The notes: a model not told the origin generated them from the sequence alone. 64,000 nt of DNA from CAWBRT01 sp963832365 (GCA_963832365.1 CAWHUL010000011.1:1-64000); one strand, 5' to 3'. Counted from the first letter of the stretch, positions 8,336-16,389 are shown. Numbers and translations are program-made.

Positions 8336-9052
8336 TTAACCCTTCGCAGCCCCTTCCGAGTTGCCCTTCTTCCTTTTTTTTCGTACCAACTCCAAATGAC
8401 CGCATTCCCGCTTGCAATACTTCCGTTTACGCCTTGACTCCACCTTGAACGGCTGTCCACAGTCAGGTCTGGCGCACAACTCAAATTTCGCATTCTGGAG
8501 CAAGTCGATGGTGACCGTGAGGCGAACGGCGACCTCGCACAGATCAGTGACGAAGGTGAAAAACGGGAATTTGTCAGTGCGGCGTCCTGCTGGCGGAAAA
8601 CAGTTCGTGCTCGCAAACCAGCTCTCAGCCGAGGAGGTGAGTGCTTCTCGTACCGCTTCCTGCAATCGGATCATCTCCCGCAGTTCCACGAATTCTGCAA
8701 AGTTCCAACGGCCCCACTTGCTCAGAAAAATCTTTGCGTCCTCGTAATTGGGTTTCAGCCGCAAGAAATCGTCTCGCATCTGCCATGGGGCTGCTGGCTG
8801 GCTATGTTTCCTGAACTCCGTTTCATCTGTGTAGGTCTTGCCTGAAGGGATCAGGAACGTTGGCTCCCAGTCCGCAAAAATCCGTTCGACGTCCTGATCC
8901 GTGTATGCTTCCAGCCACAAATTGTCCCATTGCCCCTCAGGAAGATTCCGGCGTGGGTACTTCACCCAGTAACGAAGCTCCGCAGTCGTGACCTTGGCCA
9001 TCAACGCAGAGCCATCCACTGTGGCGTCAGGACGCTTGGCCCAGCCAGTCAT
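8336..9052 (-). CDS. CGNR-like zinc-finger protein of unknown function
   Basis: 238 residues from the ATG at 9052 (GGGGAG upstream). The N-terminal 170 residues are helical and unrecognised (ELRYWVKYP, DAKIFLSKWGRWN). The C-terminus has a four-Cys cluster: CARPDC, then RKYCKREC, followed by a very basic tail (VRKKRKKG). This resembles the CGNR zinc finger seen after ABATE-type domains, though the NR of the name motif reads HL here. It overlaps the membrane-protein gene by 26 bases and lies 119 bases upstream of the excisionase-like gene, all on one strand. A nucleic-acid-binding regulator is the simplest guess. Confidence 0.65.
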   Translation of the reverse strand: MTGWAKRPDATVDGSALMAKVTTAELRYWVKYPRRNLPEGQWDNLWLEAYTDQDVERIFADWEPTFLIPSGKTYTDETEFRKHSQPAAPWQMRDDFLRLKPNYEDAKIFLSKWGRWNFAEFVELREMIRLQEAVREALTSSAESWFASTNCFPPAGRRTDKFPFFTFVTDLCEVAVRLTVTIDLLQNAKFELCARPDCGQPFKVESRRKRKYCKRECGHLELVRKKRKKGNSEGAAKG

Positions 9053-9602
9053 CCGTGCGCTCCCCGACGACCATTGGACATTGGAGCGTCGGTGCTTGTG
9101 AGCGTTTGAATTCCGTTGCGCTTCGGCGGAGTTCTTCCTCCAGCGCTCTAAAGTAAAGGTCTTGGTCAGCCTGTTCCGGACTGTACGCAAACAGCAATTG
9201 CCGAAAGGGAATTCCAACGATAGTCGCTATAAGAGCGCCCCCAAGCTGGTGGACGATATCCCCTAACTGTAAATCGGCAGACGCAAGGCGGAGATTCCAA
9301 AAAGCGGTAGCCAACGACAGCAAGAAAAACAAAAAAGCCAAAAAATAAGGGGAGTTGTTCGTCATGTCGCTGTGAGGAACGCGATAAAACTTCGCTGTCA
9401 CAAGCAACACACTTCCGTATATGACAACAATTAGCGGGGGACTCCATGGCAGGCATACATTGGCCACAATTAAGATAGCGCCAGCCCCAAGCGCCATTAG
9501 GAACAGGAGAACTGCCCGGCGGCTCGTTAAGTTCAGGAAATATGCCCGGATAACGGCGACAGAACGCCCCAATATGGTTGCCGTAGACGAAATCGAATTC
9601 AC
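9027..9602 (-). CDS. Four-helix membrane protein of unknown function
   Basis: 191 residues with about four membrane segments (AVLLFLMALGAGAIL, IVVIYGSVLLVTA, FLAFLFFLLSLATAF and IVHQLGGALIATIVG). A cytoplasmic charged tail follows (RALEEELRRSATEFKR). The gene starts 9 bases after the stop of a coiled-coil gene and its end overlaps the zinc-finger gene, so the three form one operon. Motor-like MotA/ZorA/TolQ proteins also combine a few helices with coiled coils, but no shared signature is visible and that comparison is speculative. Confidence 0.65.
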   Translation of the reverse strand: MNSISSTATILGRSVAVIRAYFLNLTSRRAVLLFLMALGAGAILIVANVCLPWSPPLIVVIYGSVLLVTAKFYRVPHSDMTNNSPYFLAFLFFLLSLATAFWNLRLASADLQLGDIVHQLGGALIATIVGIPFRQLLFAYSPEQADQDLYFRALEEELRRSATEFKRSQAPTLQCPMVVGERTDDWLGQAS

Positions 9603-9611
9603 AGTACCCTC

Positions 9612-10139
9612 TTACTTTGAAAGATTGATTTCTTCCTCCATTAGCTTGTCTGAAAACTCCCGGTATTTCTTAGTTATATTCTCTATGGTCGCATCCCTGA
9701 CACTCGGAGGAACATCTTGAGCCATGGCTTGCTCAGTGAGCCGAGCCAGCATCTGATTCAACTGAAGTAGCGTATTGAACCTCGACTCAAAGTTCTGCAA
9801 TCCAAGCTCGCGCAAGTTGTTTAGATACTCTTCCGTTATTTGAAATATGTATTTATTGGCGACAACGTCAACCCGTTTCTTTTCGACGTCCACTGCGCGC
9901 ATTAGGGCGTGTTTACTTGACTCAAGTCGAGCATCATACATCGAACGCATTGCCTCAAGTGCAGCTTTTCGCTCAATGGAGTTCCGCTTGAAGCGGCCAA
10001 TAATATCGAGTTCTTGTTCACGAATAGCTTGAATCTGTTCGTTAATTGGAGCCAATGGTTGATTGGTCACCCCAGCTTTCGACAGTGCTGTGTCTTGTTT
10101 GCGTACAAGAGATTCGACTTTATCCCATTTGTCTGCCAT
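9612..10139 (-). CDS. Coiled-coil protein of unknown function
   Basis: 175 residues, almost entirely predicted helix with many heptads: IQAIREQELDIIGRFK, KRVDVVANKYIFQITEEY, FNTLLQLNQMLARLTEQ. No signal peptide or membrane helix. It is the first gene of the minus-strand island operon that runs through the membrane, zinc-finger, HTH and integrase genes. Possibly a soluble partner of the four-helix protein next to it. No family recognised. Confidence 0.65.
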   Translation of the reverse strand: MADKWDKVESLVRKQDTALSKAGVTNQPLAPINEQIQAIREQELDIIGRFKRNSIERKAALEAMRSMYDARLESSKHALMRAVDVEKKRVDVVANKYIFQITEEYLNNLRELGLQNFESRFNTLLQLNQMLARLTEQAMAQDVPPSVRDATIENITKKYREFSDKLMEEEINLSK

Positions 10140-10182
10140 ATTTCCTCCGAGCCTGCTCTGCCCAACTGATTGGGCTGGAAAA

Positions 10183-10368
10183 TTAGAATCTGGCTCTCAA
10201 TCTCCACGGCCTTCTTTTGATTCCGCCGTTGGACGGGTGAAAATCCAGCATCTTCTCTGGTTTGGTCGCCGATATTAACTCATTTGGCTCGAAAGTTCTA
10301 GCACCAAAATGCTGGCAATGTGGGCAACCATCCCAAGTGAGATCGAGGTCGGGGGAGCAACTATTCAA
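10183..10368 (-). CDS. Possible small Cys-containing protein
   Basis: Up to 61 residues from a TTG that overlaps the stop of the frameshifted small gene at 10361-10568. It contains CPHCQHFGA. Weak evidence: non-ATG start, no clear ribosome site, and the last 15 residues (RRPWRLRARF) look non-coding. Same strand as the operon at 10139. Confidence 0.25.
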   Translation of the reverse strand: MNSCSPDLDLTWDGCPHCQHFGARTFEPNELISATKPEKMLDFHPSNGGIKRRPWRLRARF

Positions 10369-10568
10369 GCTCAGTCAAATTGACGATCATGCGGTCTTGG
10401 GTAAACGGCGTTTCTTCCTCCGCCTCGTCTTTCGCCTCCACCCTGCCAATCGCCATTGGCGTTCTTTTCCCGCACTATCGTTAGGGAGCCGCCTCCTCCC
10501 CCAACTTTGAGAATTACCTCCCGAAGCACTTCTGCATTTTTCAACGGTGCTTTGCGACTCGGACTCAT
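10361..10568 (-). pseudogene. Small conserved protein gene with a one-base frameshift
   Basis: The first 42 codons read sensibly: MSPSRKAPLKNAEVLREV, then LKVGGGGGSLTIVREK and NANGDWQ, a pattern I associate with small uncharacterised bacterial proteins. After DWQ (near 10443) the frame becomes Gly/Arg-rich nonsense. Shifting by one base restores an acidic tail (VEAKDEAEEETPFTQD) ending in TAG at 10361-10363. The shift lies at a GGG run. Either a real lesion or a sequencing indel. Confidence 0.5.
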
Positions 10569-10649
10569 TGCTACGCCTCCTCTGCTTTAACTGGCCATGG
10601 ATAGATCAGGATGTCTCGGTTATCCAATCCGTCCTTCTGGGAAAACAAT

Positions 10650-11259
10650 TCAAAACATCCTCATCAGGGCGGTAGCCGTCGCCTGCGAGGCTTGCTGGTC
10701 GCTGACCGCCACATAGCGCATGGTCGAACCGATAGATTTATGCCCGAGTTGCTGTTTGACCAGAGCGAGATTCACATTGGCGGAAACGAGATGCGAGGCC
10801 AAGCTGTGCTTGAGAACATGGGGGTGGAGTTTTTCTGGGGGCAATCCGGCACTGGCGGCCACAGACCGGAACAATTCGGAAGAATTGCTGAACGATCCAG
10901 CCGACCTCCCTTCTGACTGGTGAATAGAAAATCTGAGCCGTCCTCCCGCCGCTGCCGCAGCCATTCCCGAAGTGCCCGGTGCTCATTCAATAGCGGCTCC
11001 CCACGATGCTCGGTCACCGCCTGCGTGGTACGCAAGCTGAACCTTTGAGCCTTTCGACCACGATGCTTCCATTCCGCATGTCAACGTCGTTCACACGGAG
11101 ATTGCAGACTTCCGAGGCTCTCATGCCGTGCTTGTACGCCACCAAAATCATGGCAAATTCCCTTGCGCCTTTCGCCTTGGCTGTCCTGAGCACGGAGAGC
11201 ACCTCGGCAGGTTCAAGGTGAGTCATCGACTGATTACGGCCTGTGCGACCTTCCGACAT
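10650..11259 (-). pseudogene. Second tyrosine recombinase, broken by two frameshifts
   Basis: Three overlapping frames together spell one catalytic domain of about 200 residues. 11259-11036 gives LEPAEVLSVLRTAK and the Arg box GMRASEVCNLR. The middle frame gives TTQAVTEHRGEPLLNEH and SDFLFTSQKGGRLDRSA. The last frame gives SVAASAGLPPEKLHPH, the His box HVLKHSLASHL (Lys in place of the usual second Arg) and the Tyr in STMRYVAVSD. Shifts lie near 11036 and 10890. It resembles short XerC-like recombinases of mobile elements and is unlikely to be active as read. Confidence 0.7.
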
Positions 11260-11390
11260 TGTGTGGTTTCTCCAAAATCCAACTTTATGTTCAAGGCCTG
11301 TTCGCCTTGAGGGTTTGTTAATCCTTTTGTTTCCGGCTTGACTGATCCGAGAAATGCAACTTTTTGGTTAGTTTGTTGTGTTATTTGCAT
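11223..11390 (-). CDS. Small hypothetical protein upstream of the broken recombinase
   Basis: 55 residues (MQITQQTNQKVAFLG onward). The ATG at 11390 is preceded by GGAGGGAAGGG at good spacing, which is the main support. Its 3' end overlaps the recombinase start. No family recognised. Confidence 0.4.
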   Translation of the reverse strand: MQITQQTNQKVAFLGSVKPETKGLTNPQGEQALNIKLDFGETTQCRKVAQAVISR

Positions 11391-11471
11391 CTTCAGCCCT
11401 TCCCTCCAGCGTCGCCTTCCATCTCGATGACCAAGCCGTCGTAGCATTGGAGGAACTCGGGCAGCCAAACG

Positions 11472-12410
11472 TCATACGGGATCGACCCGGCCATAATGCT
11501 CAAACGCCTTACAACAGGCAAACATCTCCGGTAAAAGCCCTGTGAAGCGTGTGTCCGATCCCGCCGCATGAATTCCATCAAGTTGCCACGATGGTTGGGG
11601 CTGTGGCGTTTTCCATGCTTCTCGTGTTCTTTCGATCAAGTCATAAACTTCACCCGCCGTTACTGGCTCGATCTTTTCTGCGATGGGGCTTACTCCACCC
11701 GCCATCATCCACACACTTTGAGCCAAGAAATTATTGTCTCCTGACAGGGCTGATTTAGCGGAGAGATGTACTTTGCAAAGTCTTGCTGCCAACTCATGCC
11801 CCATGTTCTCCGCCAGTTGCAGAAGGAATTCCGCCTGTTTCGTAGCTCCGAACCTCTCGGACAGATCGTTGAACGCCATGACCCCGCCCAGCGCATTTGC
11901 CCGGTTCCGTTCTTCAATTGCTTTTTGAATTTCTTTCTGGAGCGTGTTCAACTTCCGATCCCAAGCCCGATACCACCACACCCGCTGCCCGACCAAACTG
12001 CTGTAGATATAGTCGGGGCCGCCGCTGGCCGGATTCCACCAATTCGGAAGACGGCAGATTCTTACCGCATCCGCGATCAGGTGCAGCAGTTCCGTCTCCG
12101 GTTTGCAGGCAATCCGAAAACGACTTGCGACCTTTTCCATGACGGCGATTGAATGACCATCCTCAGATGAGCCAAGGAGCAGCCTTCTTGCTGTCCTGAA
12201 GCGGTACTGCGGCTCTTTGAAGCTGTCCAGATACAGCAGCCAGTACACGGCATCTTCGACCCTCCGAATCCTGATCGACTTCACCAACCCGCTCAACGCT
12301 TGCGAGTACGTCGGGTGCGTTGTGGGCGTGAACGGTTTCAGACGATGGATACCAAGCGCACTCGAGATGCTCACACCATCCTGCGTTCTTATTGAACTCC
12401 CGGCAGTCAC
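11472..12410 (-). CDS. MgsA/RarA C-terminal-like protein, body of a SWIM-fused gene (frameshifted)
   Basis: The sense reading begins near 12350 (SALGIHRLKPFTPT) and runs to 11472. It carries TYSQALSGLVKSIRIRR, EDAVYWLLYLD, RTARRLLLGSSEDG and LLHLIADAVRICRLPN. These echo the C-terminal lobe of MgsA/RarA replication-stress ATPases (ALhKSiRGsD, DAAlYWLaRM, IARRLvr-aSEDIG). No Walker motifs precede it; instead a SWIM zinc finger is encoded upstream in another frame (next entry). So the intact protein would be SWIM plus an MgsA-like lobe with no ATPase core. Island cargo; role unknown, perhaps nucleic-acid binding. Confidence 0.6.
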   Translation of the reverse strand: MTAGSSIRTQDGVSISSALGIHRLKPFTPTTHPTYSQALSGLVKSIRIRRVEDAVYWLLYLDSFKEPQYRFRTARRLLLGSSEDGHSIAVMEKVASRFRIACKPETELLHLIADAVRICRLPNWWNPASGGPDYIYSSLVGQRVWWYRAWDRKLNTLQKEIQKAIEERNRANALGGVMAFNDLSERFGATKQAEFLLQLAENMGHELAARLCKVHLSAKSALSGDNNFLAQSVWMMAGGVSPIAEKIEPVTAGEVYDLIERTREAWKTPQPQPSWQLDGIHAAGSDTRFTGLLPEMFACCKAFEHYGRVDPV

Positions 12411-12525
12411 AGGTCTTTTCTTCTATGGAAATTGTGTGCCAGCTATCACCGCTGAACGATTTCAGGCGGATGGTGCGGATGCTTTGCTTTTTGTCCGATG
12501 ATCCGTTTTCTGGCCTGTGGCACAT
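12350..12525 (-). CDS. SWIM zinc-finger N-terminus of the frameshifted SWIM/MgsA-like gene
   Basis: About 58 sensible codons from the ATG at 12525: IRTIRLKSFSGDSWHTISIE, then CDCREFNKNAGWCEHL, matching the SWIM pattern C-x-C-x(n)-C-x-H. After HLECA the frame turns to nonsense; one base away it continues as SALGIHRLKPF in the gene body. AAGGA lies about 9 bases before the ATG, inside an inverted repeat (12524-12543). SWIM fingers bind DNA or proteins. Confidence 0.65.
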
Positions 12526-12543
12526 ATAAGTAAGTCCTTATAT
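12524..12543 (-). promoter_or_regulatory. Inverted repeat covering the SWIM gene start codon
   Basis: Read on the minus strand, ATATAAG and CTTATAT form 7 bp arms around GACTTA. The left arm runs into the AAGGA ribosome site and the right arm into the ATG of the SWIM gene. It could be an operator or an RNA hairpin that hides the start. Confidence 0.4.
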
Positions 12544-12687
12544 ATACCTATGCTTTAATAGACTTTGGGTTGTCAAAGGGAAATAACTTTGGTTGCAGAA
12601 TAATTTTGTTTTGACGCAGGTGCGGCTTCAGGGTATAGGTAGGGGGTGTTGAACGATGTGGCGTCGGTAGCCGCTACGGGTTGTGGT

Positions 12688-13056
12688 CTACGAGATAGTA
12701 ATATAGCCAAGCGTGGCTCCGGCGGCGAGACCAGCATCAAAGATGCTCCGCACCTCTTCCGGAGAAAGATTGTGCTCTTTGGCATACAATCCAATTCCGT
12801 TAAGGGTGCACTGTAAATAAGGATCAATGAATCGTAAATCAATCTTACTTGTTGAGGTGAATTCATGACGGACTCCTTCTTTGTTTACACCGTAGACGGT
12901 AAAAGACTGCGCGTTCTGAGGACTCGGAGACAGATTCATGTAAAACCATACGCACCAACCGAAGCCACCTGCGATTCCCGGCGTCGGGTCGCTACGCCTA
13001 GAGGATGGCAGCCCCGTAATGGTGGTTGACGACAACACGTACAAAATAATCCACAT
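12688..13056 (-). CDS. Hypothetical protein with N-terminal hydrophobic segment
   Basis: 122 residues from the ATG at 13056 (a GTG lies 12 bases further up). Begins MWIILYVLSSTTITG, a possible signal or membrane anchor. The rest (VYGVNKEGVRHEF, LSPEEVRSIFDAGLAAG) looks like ordinary protein. It diverges from the secreted protein gene at 13141. No family recognised; ribosome site weak. Confidence 0.45.
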   Translation of the reverse strand: MWIILYVLSSTTITGLPSSRRSDPTPGIAGGFGWCVWFYMNLSPSPQNAQSFTVYGVNKEGVRHEFTSTSKIDLRFIDPYLQCTLNGIGLYAKEHNLSPEEVRSIFDAGLAAGATLGYITIS

Positions 13057-13140
13057 TGGAACTAACACCGAGGAACTGGCAAGGCGGAAGCCCTAGGCAA
13101 ACCGAACAGGCGATTACGCAATAGATACTGAGGAAACGGA

Positions 13141-13596
13141 ATGAAGCCGAGAATAAAATGTAATCTTCTGTTTGTGCTGCTGCTTGTATTGGCTCCGTCG
13201 CTGTTTGCTGAAGACTCGGCCAAAGTAACGATCTTTCGATACAAGGAAGGATTGCAGCCACAGACCATGCCCGGTATCTGGATAGACGAAGTCAGGGTCG
13301 CTAATCTTGATAATGGCCGCTATTTGGTCGCCCAGCTTCCGGCGGGTCGCCATACCATTCACTCTACCGCCATACAGTCTGGAATCGAACGTGATATGAA
13401 GCCGGGGACGGAGTATTTCGTGCAGGTCAAACTAAACTGGCTTCTGCCCCTCAAACGTGCTTTTGAAATGTCTTTGATCCCTTCCGAGCAGGCTGCCTAT
13501 GGAATGAAGAATTTGAAGTTGCAAACTAAGTTCCGTGGCCGACGTTTCCGATTTCGACATTGTCGTGGAGCCGCCAAAACCCGTCGCCGCATTTGA
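13141..13596 (+). CDS. Exported DUF2846-like protein, N-terminal part (probable frameshift)
   Basis: Signal peptide MKPRIKCNLLFVLLLVLAP with cleavage near LFAED. The mature part (KVTIFRYKEGLQPQ, IWIDEVRVANLDNGRYLVAQL, PAGRHTIHS, PGTEYFVQVKL) follows the DUF2846 pattern of small periplasmic beta proteins that display a metal- or lipid-like 'dimension/name' loop. From about 13530 the reading becomes Arg-rich and unlikely, while the next frame gives a sensible continuation. So 13141-13825 is probably one gene with a one-base shift. Confidence 0.6.
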   Translation: MKPRIKCNLLFVLLLVLAPSLFAEDSAKVTIFRYKEGLQPQTMPGIWIDEVRVANLDNGRYLVAQLPAGRHTIHSTAIQSGIERDMKPGTEYFVQVKLNWLLPLKRAFEMSLIPSEQAAYGMKNLKLQTKFRGRRFRFRHCRGAAKTRRRI

Positions 13597-13825
13597 TTCT
13601 GTCGTCCTTTCGCCCAAGGCTCAGAAGGAATTCGACAAGTGCATGAGAAAGCATGACCATAAAGCATTTGCCGCTTCTTTGGGCGGTAGCTGTCAATGCA
13701 TGGACGGGCAAAAGACATTAGAGATAGCCAAGGAAGGAGCGTTGGGATGGTGTCGGCGATACGCCGGCTCCAGAGACGGCGAAACCTGTAAGCTGATCAT
13801 GATTGATGGGAGTAAGATCAAGTAG
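13535..13825 (+). CDS. C-terminal continuation of the exported protein
   Basis: 96 residues from a GTG at 13535: ADVSDFDIVVEPPKPVAAF, LSPKAQKEFDKCMRKHD, SLGGSCQCMDGQKTLEIAKE. It overlaps the previous ORF in another frame and has no ribosome site of its own, which favours a single frameshifted gene over two overlapping genes. No domain recognised. Confidence 0.5.
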   Translation: MADVSDFDIVVEPPKPVAAFDSVVLSPKAQKEFDKCMRKHDHKAFAASLGGSCQCMDGQKTLEIAKEGALGWCRRYAGSRDGETCKLIMIDGSKIK

Positions 13826-14226
13826 CAGCCAGCACCCGCAGTAATTTAGATTCAGCTACTCTTGGCGGTTGCATTCCATGCCCGCAGCTTTCCCGAAATG
13901 GGCCATATTCGATCTGGCTTTCTTGGCGGTTTGGAGTGGGGATGATATGGATGCCGAGTTGAGAAGTGATGAGGAACATCTTTTGTTGCGAAGTGAGCTT
14001 CGATTTGACGCATTGAAGACTAGCAGGGATAGGTAGATAGGGTGCCACCGCAAACAGCTCAATCTACATCTGCCGAATCTCAGTTATTGCCTGTGAATGA
14101 GACGGCATTCGGGTTCGCCAACATCTCAACCACGCCATGCAGACCGACAAGAACATTCTACATCGGCGGCGTACATCGACGCCCACCTTGCAAGTGTGTG
14201 CCAGCGATGGACAAACCGCTTACTGC
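13826..14226. other. No convincing gene
   Basis: 401 bases inside the island. Short ORFs on the minus strand (13818-14062) lack ribosome sites and recognisable sequence. Nothing else seen. Confidence 0.4.
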
Positions 14227-14565
14227 CTACTTCCACTCGGCCACGATGGACGCCATTAACTCCTGCAACTTGAGTTGCTTGTATTTTCCGGGTCGCTTTC
14301 CATATTTCCTGAAGAACTCCCTAATTTCCTTCAACAACACTACCTGATTGGGGGCAAACCAGATGCGGCCCTTCTGGTATATCGGCTCAGGAAACAACTT
14401 CTTCCGACGCCATTCGCGCAAGGTGGACAAGCCGACACCCACCTCCGCCGCTGCCTGTTCAAGAGTGAGATAACCACTCGGAATAGGCTGTGCCGATGAT
14501 CCCGCCCTCCCGATACTCCCTGCTGGCTGCCAATGCCCGTTCCCGATATTCAGGATTTCCGGCAT
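14227..14565 (-). CDS. Helix-turn-helix DNA-binding protein (MerR/excisionase-like)
   Basis: 112 residues from the ATG at 14565, with GGAAGAAG upstream. After a loose N-terminus, the segment GYLTLEQAAAEVGVG, STLREWRRKKLFPEP, GRIWFAPNQVVLLKEI is a typical helix-turn-helix-17 fold: two helices with LREW recognition helix, a wing, and a following helix. A basic tail ends the protein (YGKRPGKYKQLKL). It overlaps the frameshifted small gene at 14459-14725. Likely an island regulator; target unknown. Confidence 0.7.
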   Translation of the reverse strand: MPEILNIGNGHWQPAGSIGRAGSSAQPIPSGYLTLEQAAAEVGVGLSTLREWRRKKLFPEPIYQKGRIWFAPNQVVLLKEIREFFRKYGKRPGKYKQLKLQELMASIVAEWK

Positions 14566-14725
14566 ACAGCTTCTTCCGCTTCTCTGAAATCCTTTGCCTG
14601 TTCTTCTTGTACCATTCACTGTAGCCGGACTCGATTTGGCTTCTGCTTGTGGATCACTACCATGATCGCAAGCCTTTCACGCTGATATTTCTTCGTTGAT
14701 TTCGCTTGGGCAGAACGTTTGTCAT
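14459..14725 (-). pseudogene. Small basic protein gene hidden by two frameshifts
   Basis: No single frame is long, but consecutive frames read AKSTKKYQRERLAIM (near 14710-14660) and then GYSEWYKKNRQRISEKRKK, LYAGNPEYRERALAAS, REYREGG to a TGA at 14459-14461. This Tyr/Arg-rich repeat of YxxxNRxR is common in small phage-type proteins. An ATG at 14725 overlaps the stop of the upstream gene (ATGA), which would be the natural start. Shifts are needed near 14713 (GTT run) and 14665. Confidence 0.45.
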
Positions 14726-15492
14726 TCGATGGCAGTCGGCTGCACCGGGCACTCGGCATCCACTAGCTCGATGAACACCCGCTGCATATCTGTGAGCGTT
14801 TTCGCTGCTTCGATCTTGGCCAACCACTCAGGCTTGCCGTCGGCCAATACCAACAACAACGATTTCCACTGCTCATAGCGCAATCGATCCAGCTTCGTAC
14901 AGAAGCTAACATCGGCGGGAGCCGTTGAATCGCGTAACTCCCGGCGCATGATCCTCAACGCCCTATTCCGATGGCGAAGCAGGAATCCAATATCAGCGGT
15001 ATCTGGGACACGATAAAGTTTCGCCTCAGCCCTAACCTGCTGCGAGAATCGCCACCAATTAACCGGGTCTAACATCCACTCAACTACATGGGGCGTAAAC
15101 TCGCCGAGAAATCTCCTCAAGTCCCGCAGTTGCCCTATTTTCCTGTCCAGTTCCTTTCCCGGCGTGAACCGCAGTTCCGGTTCTCTGCTGCCAGAGATGG
15201 GCAAGGAATGGCACAGGATAGTGCTCGGGGTCTGTTTTCGGTACCCAAATACGGTTGCAACTCGATACCTCCTCAGCCGTCTATCACCTGTGTCGCATCT
15301 GCGACCAGCCTTCTTCTCCTCTACTCTCTCTCCTTCTGCTCTCCACCTTGCAGGGTCGCTTCGCTCCCAGAGGCATTGAACGTGTTGAACGCGGCCCTTC
15401 AAGGGCCGATGTACTAGTGTTTTCTTTGGCGGTGAGCACACTGAGACCTTTACCCAGATATCAGTGTGTCCGATTTCTCCGTATGGAGCCAC
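14722..15492 (-). CDS. Hypothetical island protein
   Basis: 256 residues as read, though the true start may be internal: the first 80 residues (Arg-rich, PPKKTLVHRPLK) look less convincing. The C-terminal 150 look real: LRDLRRFLGEFTPHVVEW, MLDPVNWWRFSQQVR, IGFLLRHRNRALRIMR, RYEQWKSLLLVLADG. Helical throughout, no motif recognised. Its TGA overlaps the ATG of the frameshifted small gene. Confidence 0.5.
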   Translation of the reverse strand: MAPYGEIGHTDIWVKVSVCSPPKKTLVHRPLKGRVQHVQCLWERSDPARWRAEGERVEEKKAGRRCDTGDRRLRRYRVATVFGYRKQTPSTILCHSLPISGSREPELRFTPGKELDRKIGQLRDLRRFLGEFTPHVVEWMLDPVNWWRFSQQVRAEAKLYRVPDTADIGFLLRHRNRALRIMRRELRDSTAPADVSFCTKLDRLRYEQWKSLLLVLADGKPEWLAKIEAAKTLTDMQRVFIELVDAECPVQPTAIE

Positions 15493-15979
15493 ACACCCGC
15501 TTACGCGGACATCGCCGATTGCACTCCTCCTTTACTAAACGGTGCAGAATGCAAATCGAAGATGCTGGTGGGGTTCAGGCTCGCTTGTGTAGCCATCTAC
15601 CGAGAGATGGCCGGTCTAACGATCCGAGCCACGGTATCAAGCCTTCGGTGCGACATGCCAATGAAGGACTGTCTAACGACGGTCAGGCTCTTAACATCGT
15701 TACCCTGATCTTCGCCCTCCGACTCCACTAAGCACCCGCGATACCGCAATGCCTTTGAGCATCTCGTCGCCGCTCTCCCTGTCACAGGAGCGATCTATAC
15801 TCCCCACGATGGGGATCAACGCTTAGCGCCCACAACCGCTTCACAACCGCCTGTCCGTCGCAGACAGGATTTCACCTGCAATCCAATTGCAATCAGTTAC
15901 CGTGAACCAACACCGCTTTCGGTACACTTCTAGTGCCGTCTGTGCTCTGTAAGTGCTTGAATCTACGTTGATTCGCAGA
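15493..15979. other. Island right end without a recognisable gene
   Basis: 487 bases between the last island gene and the right attachment repeat. Short ORFs on both strands carry no recognisable sequence. A small hairpin (GAATC-TACGTT-GATTC, about 15959-15974) sits just inside the repeat. Confidence 0.4.
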
Positions 15980-16006
15980 TTCGATTCCTTCCGCGCTCAC
16001 CATCTT
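15980..16006 (+). repeat. Right attachment repeat of the island
   Basis: Identical over 27 bases to 6805-6831 (T loop, acceptor strand and CCA of tRNA-Lys plus TCTT). Upstream bases do not form an anticodon or T stem, so this copy is only the core. Confidence 0.75.
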
Positions 16007-16389
16007 AACCCCTTGCAAGCACTTTTTTACAAGGTCGGGTACGCAGCCTGGCTGCTCCGACAGCAGGCGCTCCGCACTTCAGACGGGATGACGCTTCCAA
16101 ATTTACTGGTGGCTAAACAAATCCGGGAACTGCTCTAGACCCAGTGCCTCCCCAGAGACTAGATGTGTGCAAGTTTTTGCACTCCCGAGACGGGAAAAGA
16201 TTTGCCTAGCGGCAGCGGCCACTCGGGTTTAACATTACGAAAGTACTAATACTATGGGACATGCGCGTATGCGGCGGCGTGCAGTGAATGGCCACATTCA
16301 TGCGTATTAGATCAATGAGCCGCTCAGAATAAGTTCTTTGCAAGAAACCAGTCGGGAGCGGCCAGCAGGCCGTGCTCCGAGGGATGAAC

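Larger units (their letters stand above)
6805..16006. mobile_element. Integrative genomic island at tRNA-Lys
   Basis: A region of 9.2 kb bounded by a 27 bp direct repeat of a tRNA-Lys 3' end. It holds a tyrosine integrase at its left end, an overlapping excisionase-like HTH gene, an upstream operon of unknown proteins, a broken second recombinase, a SWIM/MgsA-like gene, another HTH protein and hypotheticals. By eye it is richer in A+T than the flanks. The core genome (TonB-C protein) resumes at 16390. The right repeat keeps only the 27 bp core, not the anticodon arm. Confidence 0.7.

Noticed and set aside
15950..16006. Second tRNA-Lys gene
   Set aside because: Only the 27-base 3' core is present; no T stem partner, anticodon arm or 5' half.
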